Part shown: one piece after another, positions 1-10,016 of the stretch
Layout: the number at the start of each line of letters is the position of its first letter
Position numbering within the stretch: the stretch's first letter is position 1
Assembly (NCBI RefSeq): GCF_015330125.1
Contig: NZ_JADDXR010000002.1
Location: 3,360,685-3,424,684, forward strand
Direction: 5' to 3'
From: Zobellia nedashkovskayae
GTDB taxonomy: Bacteria > Bacteroidota > Bacteroidia > Flavobacteriales > Flavobacteriaceae
DNA: 64,000 bases
Translations under genes and position numbers: made by a program
The notes under the pieces: generated by a model
Told to the model about the DNA's origin: nothing
The model's input: the letters and a program-made list of their open reading frames with translations, nothing else
Databases searched by the model: none

Positions 1-645
1 CCGGTACTCTCCCAGGGAAACGGGCAGAAAGCCTTTCTCGTAAGCGCTACTGATTTCATTTTGTGAAAAATCGCCTTCTGGGCCAATCAATATGGTAATG
101 TCTTTGTCAGGTGCTACTCTTCTTTTTAAATCTACTTTCTCTTCTTCTTCACAATGTGCAATAAATAAGAGTCCGTTTTGTTCCTGTTCCATGAAATCCT
201 TGAAGGAAATGGCGTCATTAAGCTTGGGTAAATAGGTGCGCAAACTCTGTTTCATGGCAGATTGAATGACCTTTTCCAATCGTTCCTTCTTAATGATTTT
301 TCGTTCTGATCTATCGCAGTATATAGGGGTAATCTCGCTAACGCCTATTTCCGTGGCTTTTTCTAGGAACCATTCAAATCGGTCATTGTTTTTTGTGGGA
401 GCAACCACAATATGTAACCAATGGGCTTTTGCGTGTCTTTTTTTGGTGGAAACAATCTGGGCCTTGCATCTCTTCTGGTCTGCCAATAAGATTTCTGATT
501 CAAAAATATAGCCTTTTCCGTTTGTAATATGGAGTACATCACCTTCCTTTTTACGCAGCACTTTTACAATATGCCTGCTTTCTTCTTGGGAAAAGGTAAA
601 TTGGGAAACGCTCTTGTCTAATTCCGGATTGTAAAATAGTTGCAT
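1..645 (-). CDS. rsmE: 16S rRNA (uracil1498-N3)-methyltransferase RsmE, 3' end cut by window
   Basis: The first 215 codons are present and the C-terminus lies beyond the window edge. RsmE is a SPOUT-class, SAM-dependent enzyme that methylates U1498 of 16S rRNA. The reading frame begins MQLFYNPELD, has the N-terminal PUA-like region with ESRHIVKVLRKKEGD, and near the end carries the SAM-site loop ILIGPEGDFS, where most homologues have GPEGGFS. The usual length is about 235 residues, so roughly 20 residues including the final knot are missing. It lies downstream of tsaD on the same strand with a 73-bp gap that contains its own TACCTTTG promoter box at 650-657. The family call is firm; the unusual Asp in the loop is only seen, not interpreted. 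Confidence 0.9.
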   Translation of the reverse strand, partial: MQLFYNPELDKSVSQFTFSQEESRHIVKVLRKKEGDVLHITNGKGYIFESEILLADQKRCKAQIVSTKKRHAKAHWLHIVVAPTKNNDRFEWFLEKATEIGVSEITPIYCDRSERKIIKKERLEKVIQSAMKQSLRTYLPKLNDAISFKDFMEQEQNGLLFIAHCEEEEKVDLKRRVAPDKDITILIGPEGDFSQNEISSAYEKGFLPVSLGEYR

Positions 646-649
646 AGTG

Positions 650-657
650 CAAAGGTA
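650..657 (-). promoter_or_regulatory. Bacteroidota -7 box before rsmE, possibly leaderless
   Basis: The minus strand reads TACCTTTG, a perfect match to the TAnnTTTG consensus. It ends 4 bases before the rsmE ATG at 645. With the usual 4-7 nt from box to start site, the transcript would begin at or next to the start codon. Confidence 0.5.
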
Positions 658-718
658 TAAACAATTTTGAACGGTAGAAATTTACAAAAGAATAAGCTAT
701 TTAAATTTCAGAACAGAT

Positions 719-1774
719 TTATTTAGAGGATAGAACGTAACGTGGTTTAGCGGAAATGTCTTGTTTTGAAAACTGGTTTTGTTGGTATTTGAGGTAGCCT
801 ACAATACCGATCATAGCCGCATTATCCGTGCAGTATTCAAATTTTGGAATAAAAGTTTTCCATCCTCTATTTTTTTCGGCCATTTTAAGTGCATTTCTGA
901 TACCTGAATTGGCACTTACGCCACCGCCAATAGCTATTTGTGTAATTCCGGTCTGTTCAACTGCTTTTTTAAGTTTATCCATCAAAATATTGATAATTGT
1001 TTTTTGGATGGATGCGCAGATATCTTTTAGATTTTCTTGAACAAAATCCGGGTTTCTTGCAGTTTCCCTTTGCACAAAGTATAAGATACTGGTTTTTAAG
1101 CCACTGAAGCTAAAATTTAGTCCATCAACCTTTGGTTTAGGGAAAAGAAAAGCTTTTGGGTTTCCTTCTTGAGCATATTTGTCTACTAATGGGCCACCAG
1201 GGTAGGGTAGTCCTAAAATCTTGGCGCTTTTATCGTATGCTTCACCTACAGCATCATCTAAGGTTTCGCCTAATATCTCCATGTCAAAATAGTCTTTGAC
1301 CAATACAATTTGCGTGTGGCCACCGCTAATGGTCATTCCTAAAAATGGAAACTCCGGAGCACCATCTGGTTGCCCTTCAATAAAATGGGCCAAGATGTGT
1401 GCCTGCATATGATTAACCTCAATTAGAGGTATGTTAAGACCCAGTGAAAGGGACTTCGCAAACGAGGTTCCAACAAGAAGTGAACCCATCAATCCAGGAC
1501 CGCGCGTAAAAGCTATGGCAGATACTAGTTTTTTGTCGATATTTGCTTTATCCAAAGCTTGGTGTACTACAGGAACAATGTTTTGTTGGTGAGCTCGTGA
1601 GGCAAGTTCAGGTACAACACCCCCATATTCCTCGTGAATTTTTTGAGTGGCCGTTACATTACTGAGCACTTTTTTATTGCTTAATACAGCAGCAGAAGTG
1701 TCGTCGCAAGAAGATTCTATAGCAAGAATATAAATAGTTTCGTTTTTCACCGAGTTTGGAATAAAAATTGACAT
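719..1774 (-). CDS. tsaD: tRNA N6-adenosine threonylcarbamoyltransferase TsaD
   Basis: TsaD transfers the threonylcarbamoyl group to A37 of ANN-decoding tRNAs (t6A) in the cytoplasm, working with TsaB and TsaE. The 351-residue product has the ASKHA-fold start ILAIESSCDDTSAAV, the metal-binding pair in NHMQAHILAH (His122 and His126), SGGHTQIVLV, and the late IAIGGGVSANS and CTDNAAMIG motifs. The length is normal for the family. It is divergent from tamB with only 57 bp between start codons, and a TACCTTTG box sits 2 bases upstream of its ATG, suggesting a leaderless mRNA. It precedes rsmE on the same strand. The assignment is very secure. Confidence 0.97.
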   Translation of the reverse strand: MSIFIPNSVKNETIYILAIESSCDDTSAAVLSNKKVLSNVTATQKIHEEYGGVVPELASRAHQQNIVPVVHQALDKANIDKKLVSAIAFTRGPGLMGSLLVGTSFAKSLSLGLNIPLIEVNHMQAHILAHFIEGQPDGAPEFPFLGMTISGGHTQIVLVKDYFDMEILGETLDDAVGEAYDKSAKILGLPYPGGPLVDKYAQEGNPKAFLFPKPKVDGLNFSFSGLKTSILYFVQRETARNPDFVQENLKDICASIQKTIINILMDKLKKAVEQTGITQIAIGGGVSANSGIRNALKMAEKNRGWKTFIPKFEYCTDNAAMIGIVGYLKYQQNQFSKQDISAKPRYVLSSK

Positions 1775-1776
1775 CG

Positions 1777-1784
1777 CAAAGGTA
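1777..1784 (-). promoter_or_regulatory. Bacteroidota -7 box directly before tsaD
   Basis: The minus strand reads TACCTTTG, matching TAnnTTTG, and ends 2 bases before the ATG at 1774. A TTG lies 16 bases further upstream (1801-1803), close to the expected -33 spacing. The start site would fall on the start codon. Confidence 0.5.
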
Positions 1785-1831
1785 AAACATAAAGACCTAT
1801 CAAAAAACTTAGAAAAATACTGATTAGAACC

Positions 1832-4800
1832 ATGATGGTACTCGTGCTGATCTGTATTTTAGGTACGGTCATCCTTTCGTTGCCATTCGTTCAGACAAGT
1901 TTTGCTAAGTACGCTACGGATACCATAAATAAAGATTTTGGTACGAATATTAACATAGATAAACTTCGTATTTCCTTAATTACTTGGGATACTAATCTTG
2001 AAGGTATTTATATTGAAGATTATCAAAAAGATACCATTTTTTACGTAAACAAGCTTACCACTTCTATTCTAAGTGTTCGGAATTTAAGTAAAGGCAAGCT
2101 GGAGTTTGGTGATATTAAGATTGATGAATTAGATTTTAAACTAAAAACCTATTTAGACAACAGGAATACTAATTTAGAGGTCTTCATAGACAAGTTCAAT
2201 GATGGGCAACCCCGGAAGCCCGGTACAGATCCTTTCTTTTTCTCGTCTTCAGATGTTCAAATTTCCAATAGTAATTTCCGTCTGATCGATGAAAATTTTG
2301 AAAATGAACTTTTGCTGGATTTTGAAGAACTCAATATTGGCGCTACGGATTTTCAGATTTTGGGCCCGCAAGTATCGGCCAAGATAAACTCCATGGCTTT
2401 TAATAGTCAGCGAGGTATCAATGTAAAAGAAATGTCTACGGACTTTAAGTATACCAAGCAACAGATGCGTTTTGACTCGTTGCGCATCAAGACCGAAGGT
2501 TCTAGGCTAAAAGGAGATTTGGTTTTTGATTATGAACGAAAAGACTTTGCAGACTTTTTGAACAAAGTAAATTTAGAAGCAGAGTTTGTAGAGTCAGAGG
2601 TTGCTTTTGATGAAATTAACTTGCTTTATGACCAATTTGGTAAAGGAAAGACGGTTAATTTTTCTTCTAAAATAAGTGGTGTTTTAAATGATTTGAATGC
2701 CGATGAGCTTTTTCTGCAGTCGGATAACACGGGAATAAGAGGAGACTTCAATTTTAAAAACCTTTTTGTTCGTAAGCAACCGTTCGTTATGCATGCCGAT
2801 ATGAAAAACGTAACCTCTAGTTATTATGAGTTACGTGCGTTAATGCCTAATATTTTAGGTAAATCCCTACCTTCTTCATTTCAAAAATTAGGGCAATTTA
2901 CTATACGTGGGAATACGGTTGTTACTGAAAACTCTATAGATGCGAAAGTAAACCTGAACACCGCAATTGGTAGTAGTTATGCAGATTTGGCGCTCTCCGA
3001 TATCAATAATATAGATAATGCCAACTATAAAGGTTTTGTATCTCTAATTGACTTTGATCTTGGTGATTTTGCTGAAAATAAGAGGTTGGGTAAGACTACT
3101 TTAGATTTTAATGTAGAAGGAAAAGGATTTGTTCAGGAGACTTTGAATACGGAGGTTATAGGAGAGGTCTACTCCATAGAATTTAATAATTACGAGTATA
3201 ACGACCTCAAGGTTTCGGGAATTTTAAAAGAACAATTGTTTGATGGTACGCTGTTAAGCAATGATGAAAATATCAAGTTTAGTTTTAAAGGACTTGCAGA
3301 TTTTGGAGAGGACCGGAACGATTTTAATTTTATTGCTTCGGTAGACTATGCAGATTTAAACAAGTTAAATTTCATTAAAGACAGCATTTCTATTTTTAAA
3401 GGAAATGTAAATATGGATGTTACCGGAAACACATTAGATAATCTTGTGGGTGATATCAAGTTTACAAAGACCATCTTTGAGAATAAAAATGACACCTATT
3501 ATTTCGAAGATTTTAAAGTGTCCTCTACCTTTGAGGATGATGGGGTTAGAGTTATAGATATCAACTCTCCGGACATTATTACTGGGTATATGAAAGGCCG
3601 GTTTAGGGTTGCGGAACTCGGAAGATTGGTTCAGAACTCTTTGGGTAGTATTTATACCAACTATAGACCTTTTAATATTTCAGGAGGTCAGACTCTTGCT
3701 TTCAATTTCAAGATTTATAATAAGATTGTAGACGTCTTTTTTCCTGAGGTAAAATTTGACCCAAATACTTTTATAAAAGGGAACATAGTAGCTGATGAGG
3801 GCGATTTTAAACTCAACTTCAAATCACCTAGTATAGTCGCTTTTGGAAATGAAGCGGATAATATTGATGTTAAAATAGATAATAAAAACCCATTATTCAA
3901 TACGTATATTTCGGTTAGTGATCTTTCTACAAATTATTACGATGTAAAGGATTTTAACCTCATAAACACTACCCTAAAAGACACCTTGTTTTTTAGAACG
4001 GAATTTAAAGGAGGTAGTGATTTAAATGATAGTTACAATCTAAACTTCTATCATACTTTTAATAAAGACAACAAGTCGGTAATAGGCCTTAAAACATCCG
4101 ATATAAACTTTAAAGGGAATAAATGGGTTCTCAATAAAGATGGAGATAACAAAAACAAAGTAGTCATTAACCGCACACTAGATAGCATTGATATTCGGGA
4201 GATAGTAATGAACAATAGTGCTCAGGAGCAGATAAGGTTAAAAGGGCAATTGGCGGATTCCACCTATAAAGATTTACAACTTGAGTTTAAGATTGTTTCA
4301 CTAAATAAAATAACACCTGCAATAGATAGCCTTAGATTACAGGGTGAGGTAAACGGTACGCTCAATATTCTGCAGAAAGACAATATTTATTTGCCGTCTT
4401 CTAATCTTGCGGTAGAAGACTTCTCTATTAATGACATGCGTTTAGGAGACTTAACGGTGGGTATTGTCGGTAATAAGGATTTGACAGAATTTGCGGTAAA
4501 TTCCCAAATAACTGACAAGGGCATTGAGAAACTAAGTGTTGTTGGGAACATAAATAATAAAGAAGAGATGCCTAAGGCTGACCTTTTGGTCAGTTTAGAT
4601 AAGTTTGATTTAGAGCCGTTTGCACCTTTAGGCGAGAATATTTTAAGTAATATACGTGGTTTTGTTAGTGGTAACGCGCGTATTCAAGGTCCAGTAGATA
4701 ACCCAGATTTCAGCGGTGTTTTAACTTTGGATAAAGCCGGACTAGGTGTGCCTTACTTGAATGTAGATTATAATTTCGCAGCCAATTCTAGGGTAAACCT

Positions 4801-6262
4801 TAGTAAACAAACCTTTGATTTTGATCAGATTAAAGTTACAGATGTAACCAAGAATACAAAAGCTACTTTAGATGGCACCATTAGCCATTCTTTCTTTCGT
4901 AACTGGCTTCTTGATTTGAATGTTGATACAAAAGATAATGGTTTTCTAATCTTAAATACGGCTTTTGAAGAAGAGGTTCTTTATTATGGAACGGGTTATT
5001 TAGACGGAAAAGGTAGGATTTTTGGACCCACAAAAGCATTAAACATTAAGGTTGAAGGAAAAACAGCTAAGGGTACTTCTTTAAAGATTCCTTTAAGCGA
5101 TGTAGCTTCTATTGGGGATTATTCTTTTATCAATTTTGTTGAAAAGAACAAGCTGAACCATGTAGAAGAAGAACGTGTTCTTGATGGATTTCAGGGGCTG
5201 GAGCTTACTTTTGATTTGGATGTTACGCCAGATGCAGAAGTAGAGATTGTAACGGATACTAAGACAGGAAGTTCTTTAAAAGGTAGTGGGGTAGGGATTT
5301 TGTTAATTCGTATCAACACCCGTGGTGCTTTTGAAATGTATGGAGATTTTGTTGTTGTGGAAGGTCAGTATAATTATAAGTTTGGCGGAGTTATCAATAA
5401 AACATTTCAAGTAAAACCTGGTGGGACCATTGTTTGGGATCGCGAACCATTAAAAGCAACATTAGACCTTGAAGCGGTATATGCCTTAAACGCAAACCCG
5501 GCACCACTGTTGGATAATCCGGGTTATACTAGGCGGATACCTACGGAAGTAGTTATTAAGTTGACCGATGACCTTGAGAGCCCTGACATTGAATTTAATA
5601 TTGATTTTCCGGGAACCAATTCTATTGTACAGTCAGAGTTGGAATATCGTCTTCAAGACCCCACGGTAGAGGAACGTAACGCACTTTTCCTATTGGCGCA
5701 AGGTTCGTTCGTAAATGACCAGACTGGTATTGATCAGCAAGCACTTACTGGCAATTTGTTGCAGTCGGCATCAGGATTGTTGAATCAAGTTTTAGGTGAA
5801 AACGAAAAGTTTAATCTCGGTCTTTCTTACGAGCAGGGAATTCTTGATAGAAGTGCGGATTATCAAACGGAAAATAGAATAGGGGTAACCGTATCTACCC
5901 AAATAAGTGATCGTTTACTTTTTAATGGTAAAGTTGGAGTTCCGGTGGGTGGAACAACGGAGACAGTTGTTGCCGGTGATTTTGAGATTCAATTACTGTT
6001 GAATGAAGAAGGAACCTTAAGTGCTAAATTTTTCAACAGAGAAAATGAAATACAGGAATATTTAGCAGATAGATTGGGCTATACTCAAGGGGTAGGTATC
6101 TCCTATGAAGTAGATTTTAATAGTTTTAGAGAGCTTTTTAAGACTATTATGAAAAAGGAAGAGCCAAAGAAAAAACTTCCAGAACCCAACGAAGTTCCAA
6201 GTTCGGTAATGGGTAGGGATAGTTTGTTAAAGTTCTATCCTAAAGATAAAAGGTTAAAGTAA
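1832..6262 (+). CDS. tamB: TamB-type translocation and assembly module protein
   Basis: This is a 1476-residue inner-membrane-anchored protein predicted to span the periplasm, related to TamB/DUF490, which forms long lipid-conducting or assembly-assisting beta-taco structures with a BamA-family partner. An N-terminal membrane anchor (residues 1-22) ends in LSLPFVQT, and the rest is repetitive beta-rich sequence. The conserved C-terminal TamB domain begins around residue 1150 (GSGVGILLIRINTRGAFEMY) and contains LQDPTVEERNALFLL. The first ATG is probably not the ancestral start: the same frame is open upstream from about 1793 and encodes IKKLRKILIRT just before the anchor, as expected for an N-terminal positive charge patch, but without ATG, GTG or TTG. 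It is divergent from tsaD. A weak hairpin follows the stop. Confidence 0.93.
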   Translation: MMVLVLICILGTVILSLPFVQTSFAKYATDTINKDFGTNINIDKLRISLITWDTNLEGIYIEDYQKDTIFYVNKLTTSILSVRNLSKGKLEFGDIKIDELDFKLKTYLDNRNTNLEVFIDKFNDGQPRKPGTDPFFFSSSDVQISNSNFRLIDENFENELLLDFEELNIGATDFQILGPQVSAKINSMAFNSQRGINVKEMSTDFKYTKQQMRFDSLRIKTEGSRLKGDLVFDYERKDFADFLNKVNLEAEFVESEVAFDEINLLYDQFGKGKTVNFSSKISGVLNDLNADELFLQSDNTGIRGDFNFKNLFVRKQPFVMHADMKNVTSSYYELRALMPNILGKSLPSSFQKLGQFTIRGNTVVTENSIDAKVNLNTAIGSSYADLALSDINNIDNANYKGFVSLIDFDLGDFAENKRLGKTTLDFNVEGKGFVQETLNTEVIGEVYSIEFNNYEYNDLKVSGILKEQLFDGTLLSNDENIKFSFKGLADFGEDRNDFNFIASVDYADLNKLNFIKDSISIFKGNVNMDVTGNTLDNLVGDIKFTKTIFENKNDTYYFEDFKVSSTFEDDGVRVIDINSPDIITGYMKGRFRVAELGRLVQNSLGSIYTNYRPFNISGGQTLAFNFKIYNKIVDVFFPEVKFDPNTFIKGNIVADEGDFKLNFKSPSIVAFGNEADNIDVKIDNKNPLFNTYISVSDLSTNYYDVKDFNLINTTLKDTLFFRTEFKGGSDLNDSYNLNFYHTFNKDNKSVIGLKTSDINFKGNKWVLNKDGDNKNKVVINRTLDSIDIREIVMNNSAQEQIRLKGQLADSTYKDLQLEFKIVSLNKITPAIDSLRLQGEVNGTLNILQKDNIYLPSSNLAVEDFSINDMRLGDLTVGIVGNKDLTEFAVNSQITDKGIEKLSVVGNINNKEEMPKADLLVSLDKFDLEPFAPLGENILSNIRGFVSGNARIQGPVDNPDFSGVLTLDKAGLGVPYLNVDYNFAANSRVNLSKQTFDFDQIKVTDVTKNTKATLDGTISHSFFRNWLLDLNVDTKDNGFLILNTAFEEEVLYYGTGYLDGKGRIFGPTKALNIKVEGKTAKGTSLKIPLSDVASIGDYSFINFVEKNKLNHVEEERVLDGFQGLELTFDLDVTPDAEVEIVTDTKTGSSLKGSGVGILLIRINTRGAFEMYGDFVVVEGQYNYKFGGVINKTFQVKPGGTIVWDREPLKATLDLEAVYALNANPAPLLDNPGYTRRIPTEVVIKLTDDLESPDIEFNIDFPGTNSIVQSELEYRLQDPTVEERNALFLLAQGSFVNDQTGIDQQALTGNLLQSASGLLNQVLGENEKFNLGLSYEQGILDRSADYQTENRIGVTVSTQISDRLLFNGKVGVPVGGTTETVVAGDFEIQLLLNEEGTLSAKFFNRENEIQEYLADRLGYTQGVGISYEVDFNSFRELFKTIMKKEEPKKKLPEPNEVPSSVMGRDSLLKFYPKDKRLK

Positions 6263-6330
6263 AACCAGTTATAAAAAAAAATCTTAAAAAGGTGACTTCA
6301 GATAGGTTGGTGATTCTTCTAAAAAGTCGC

Positions 6331-6358
6331 AAAAATTGACTTAAAAAGCTCAATTTTT
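6331..6358 (+). terminator. Possible AT-rich terminator after tamB
   Basis: A 9-bp perfect stem (arms 6331-6339 and 6350-6358, ending in five T) lies 68 bp after the tamB stop. The stem has only two G:C pairs, so it is weak. The rest of the 6263-6535 gap holds the pfkA promoter and no gene that I can see. Confidence 0.35.
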
Positions 6359-6488
6359 CAATAAATATGAATTTTACAGTATTCTTAATTTTTAAGGAAT
6401 ATAGGGAGGGAATTTGTTATAATTAAATGTAATTACTAAGAAAATGTGTTCTAAGTTATCATGATGTTAAATTAGACGCTCAACACAG

Positions 6489-6517
6489 TTGGAATTCAAA
6501 TAAGTTTGTTAGTTTTG
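6489..6517 (+). promoter_or_regulatory. Promoter of pfkA-gapA
   Basis: A -33 type TTG (6489-6491) and a -7 box TAGTTTTG (6510-6517) are separated by 18 bases, matching the flavobacterial TTG-N17-23-TAnnTTTG pattern. The predicted transcript starts near 6522, which excludes the in-frame TTG at 6506 as the pfkA start and supports the ATG at 6536. Confidence 0.6.
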
Positions 6518-6535
6518 CGACTTAGTTTTTTTTCA

Positions 6536-7522
6536 ATGGCTTCAGAAATAAAGAAAATAGGTGTTTTAACCTCTGGCGGAGATTCCCCCGGCATGAATGC
6601 AGCAATACGATCCGTGGTTAGAACTTGTGCCTACATGAAAGTAGATTGTGTGGGTATCTATAGAGGATACCAAGGCATGATTGAAGGGGATTTTAAGCCA
6701 ATGGACGCAAGAAGCGTTAACAACATAATAAATAAGGGTGGTACGATTCTTAAATCTGCCCGTTGTGATGACTTTAGAACTCCAGAAGGTAGAAAGAAGG
6801 CCTATGAGCAATTGCAAGCAGAAGGTATTGATGCATTTGTGGTAATAGGGGGTGACGGTAGTTTTACCGGAGCCATGATGTTTAACCAAGAGTATCACTT
6901 TCCAATAATTGGTATTCCAGGTACAATTGATAACGATATATTTGGTACATCTAATACGGTAGGCTTTGATACGGCCATGAATACGGTAGTGGAAGTGATA
7001 GATAAGATTAGAGATACGGCCAGTTCTCATAACCGACTTTTCTTTGTAGAAGTTATGGGTAGGGATGTAGGTCATATTGCTTTGAATGTAGGTGTTGGTG
7101 CAGGTGCAGAAGAAATTCTGATTCCAGAAGCCAATCGCGGTCTTGAGCGTTTGCTTGAGTCTTTAAAACGAAGTAAGAAATCAGGAAAATCTTCCAGTAT
7201 CGTAGTTGTTGCAGAAGGTGATAAGATAGGAAAGAGTGTCTTTGAGCTTAAGGAATATGTAGAAGAACATTTACCTATATATGATGTAAGGGTGTCCGTA
7301 CTTGGTCACATGCAGCGTGGTGGTGCTCCGTCTTGTTATGACAGGGTTTTGGCCAGTAGAATGGGTGTGAAAGCAGTAGAAAGTTTGTTGGAAGGCCAGA
7401 CCAATTTTATGGTGGGTATTCAAAACAATAAGATTATATTAACTCCTATCAGTAAGGCTATAAAGGGTCATACGAAAATTGATAAGGAGCTTATACGAGT
7501 TTCAGAAATAATGACAACATAA
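6536..7522 (+). CDS. pfkA: ATP-dependent 6-phosphofructokinase
   Basis: PfkA phosphorylates fructose 6-phosphate to fructose 1,6-bisphosphate in glycolysis. The product is 328 residues, the usual length. It begins KIGVLTSGGDSPGMNAAIR (ATP site) and has VIGGDGSFTGA, the catalytic loop GTIDNDIFGTSNTVGFDTA, EVMGRDVGHIAL, and LGHMQRGGAPSCYDRVLA near the substrate and effector site. The GGDG sequence, with Gly in the position that separates ATP from pyrophosphate enzymes, points to ATP use. The start was set at ATG 6536 because the predicted promoter overlaps the longer TTG form. gapA follows after 21 bp, so the two glycolytic genes probably form an operon. Confidence 0.96.
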   Translation: MASEIKKIGVLTSGGDSPGMNAAIRSVVRTCAYMKVDCVGIYRGYQGMIEGDFKPMDARSVNNIINKGGTILKSARCDDFRTPEGRKKAYEQLQAEGIDAFVVIGGDGSFTGAMMFNQEYHFPIIGIPGTIDNDIFGTSNTVGFDTAMNTVVEVIDKIRDTASSHNRLFFVEVMGRDVGHIALNVGVGAGAEEILIPEANRGLERLLESLKRSKKSGKSSSIVVVAEGDKIGKSVFELKEYVEEHLPIYDVRVSVLGHMQRGGAPSCYDRVLASRMGVKAVESLLEGQTNFMVGIQNNKIILTPISKAIKGHTKIDKELIRVSEIMTT

Positions 7523-8545
<1,023 letters not shown>

Positions 8546-8568
8546 TTTTTTTGAATATTACTAATTGT

Positions 8569-8616
8569 AATCCTGAGAGTGGGCAAAATTTTGCTTATTT
8601 TCAGGATTATTTTTTT
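8569..8616 (+). terminator. Terminator after gapA
   Basis: Outer arms AATCCTGA (8569-8576) and TCAGGATT (8601-8608) are perfectly complementary. An inner palindrome GCAAAATTTTGC lies in the loop, and a run of T ends at 8616. The nested palindrome could fold as a branched structure. Confidence 0.75.
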
Positions 8617-8627
8617 AAACGAACATT

Positions 8628-9479
<852 letters not shown>

Positions 9480-9500
9480 GTCTTACTTCTTAATAATATA

Positions 9501-9539
9501 TAAGCAGGCCTTGATGAAAATCAGGGCCTGCTTTTTTTT
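9501..9539. terminator. Terminator between the converging kinase and ridA genes
   Basis: A 13-bp stem (9502-9514 with 9520-9532, one G:U pair) with GCAGGCC/GGCCTGC at its base is followed on the plus strand by eight T. It ends the kinase transcript; the minus-strand side is less T-rich, so ridA termination there is less certain. Confidence 0.8.
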
Positions 9540-9540
9540 G

Positions 9541-9921
9541 TTAGCGTACAGCAATCATTGAAATCTCTACGTTTACGAATTTTGGCAAATTAGCAACTTC
9601 TACAGTTTCTCTAGCAGGAGCTGTTTCACTATTAAAATAGGAGCCATAAACTTCATTTACTTGAGAGAACTGGTTCATGTCATTTAGAAAAATATTGCTT
9701 TTTACCACGTGTTCAAAAGTCATACCGGCTTCCGTAAGTATGGCTTTTAGGTTCTCCATAGATTGGCGCGTCTCCGTTGTTATATCACCTTCAATAAGAT
9801 TACCTGTGGTAGGGTCAATAGGTATCTGACCAGAAATATATAAAGTATCTCCACTTAAAATAGCTTGGTTATAAGGACCTATTGGAGCGGGTGCGTTTGG
9901 GGTATTAATTATTTTTTTCAT
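9541..9921 (-). CDS. ridA: RidA-family enamine/imine deaminase
   Basis: RidA hydrolyses reactive 2-aminoacrylate-type enamines and imines made by PLP enzymes such as threonine dehydratase, protecting metabolism. The 126-residue product has the family length and motifs: APAPIGPYNQAI at the N-terminus, SGDTLYISGQIPIDPTTG, VNEVYGSYF, and the C-terminal signature PARETVEVANLPK, whose Arg is the substrate carboxylate ligand in active members, followed by NVEISMIAV. All key residues are present, so deaminase activity is likely. It lies 95 bp downstream of lptD on the same strand and faces the sugar kinase across a shared hairpin. Confidence 0.95.
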   Translation of the reverse strand: MKKIINTPNAPAPIGPYNQAILSGDTLYISGQIPIDPTTGNLIEGDITTETRQSMENLKAILTEAGMTFEHVVKSNIFLNDMNQFSQVNEVYGSYFNSETAPARETVEVANLPKFVNVEISMIAVR

Positions 9922-10016
9922 GATTTTATAGTTTTGTTTTTAATAGTAGAATGGTATGAATAAAACTTGACTTATGTTCTAGCAAATCTTATTAAGAATA
10001 TAAATTGGTAAGAATT

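Noticed and set aside
6566..7075. A 169-codon minus-strand frame inside pfkA.
   Set aside because: It lies fully opposite a strongly conserved gene and its translation has no domain-like features.
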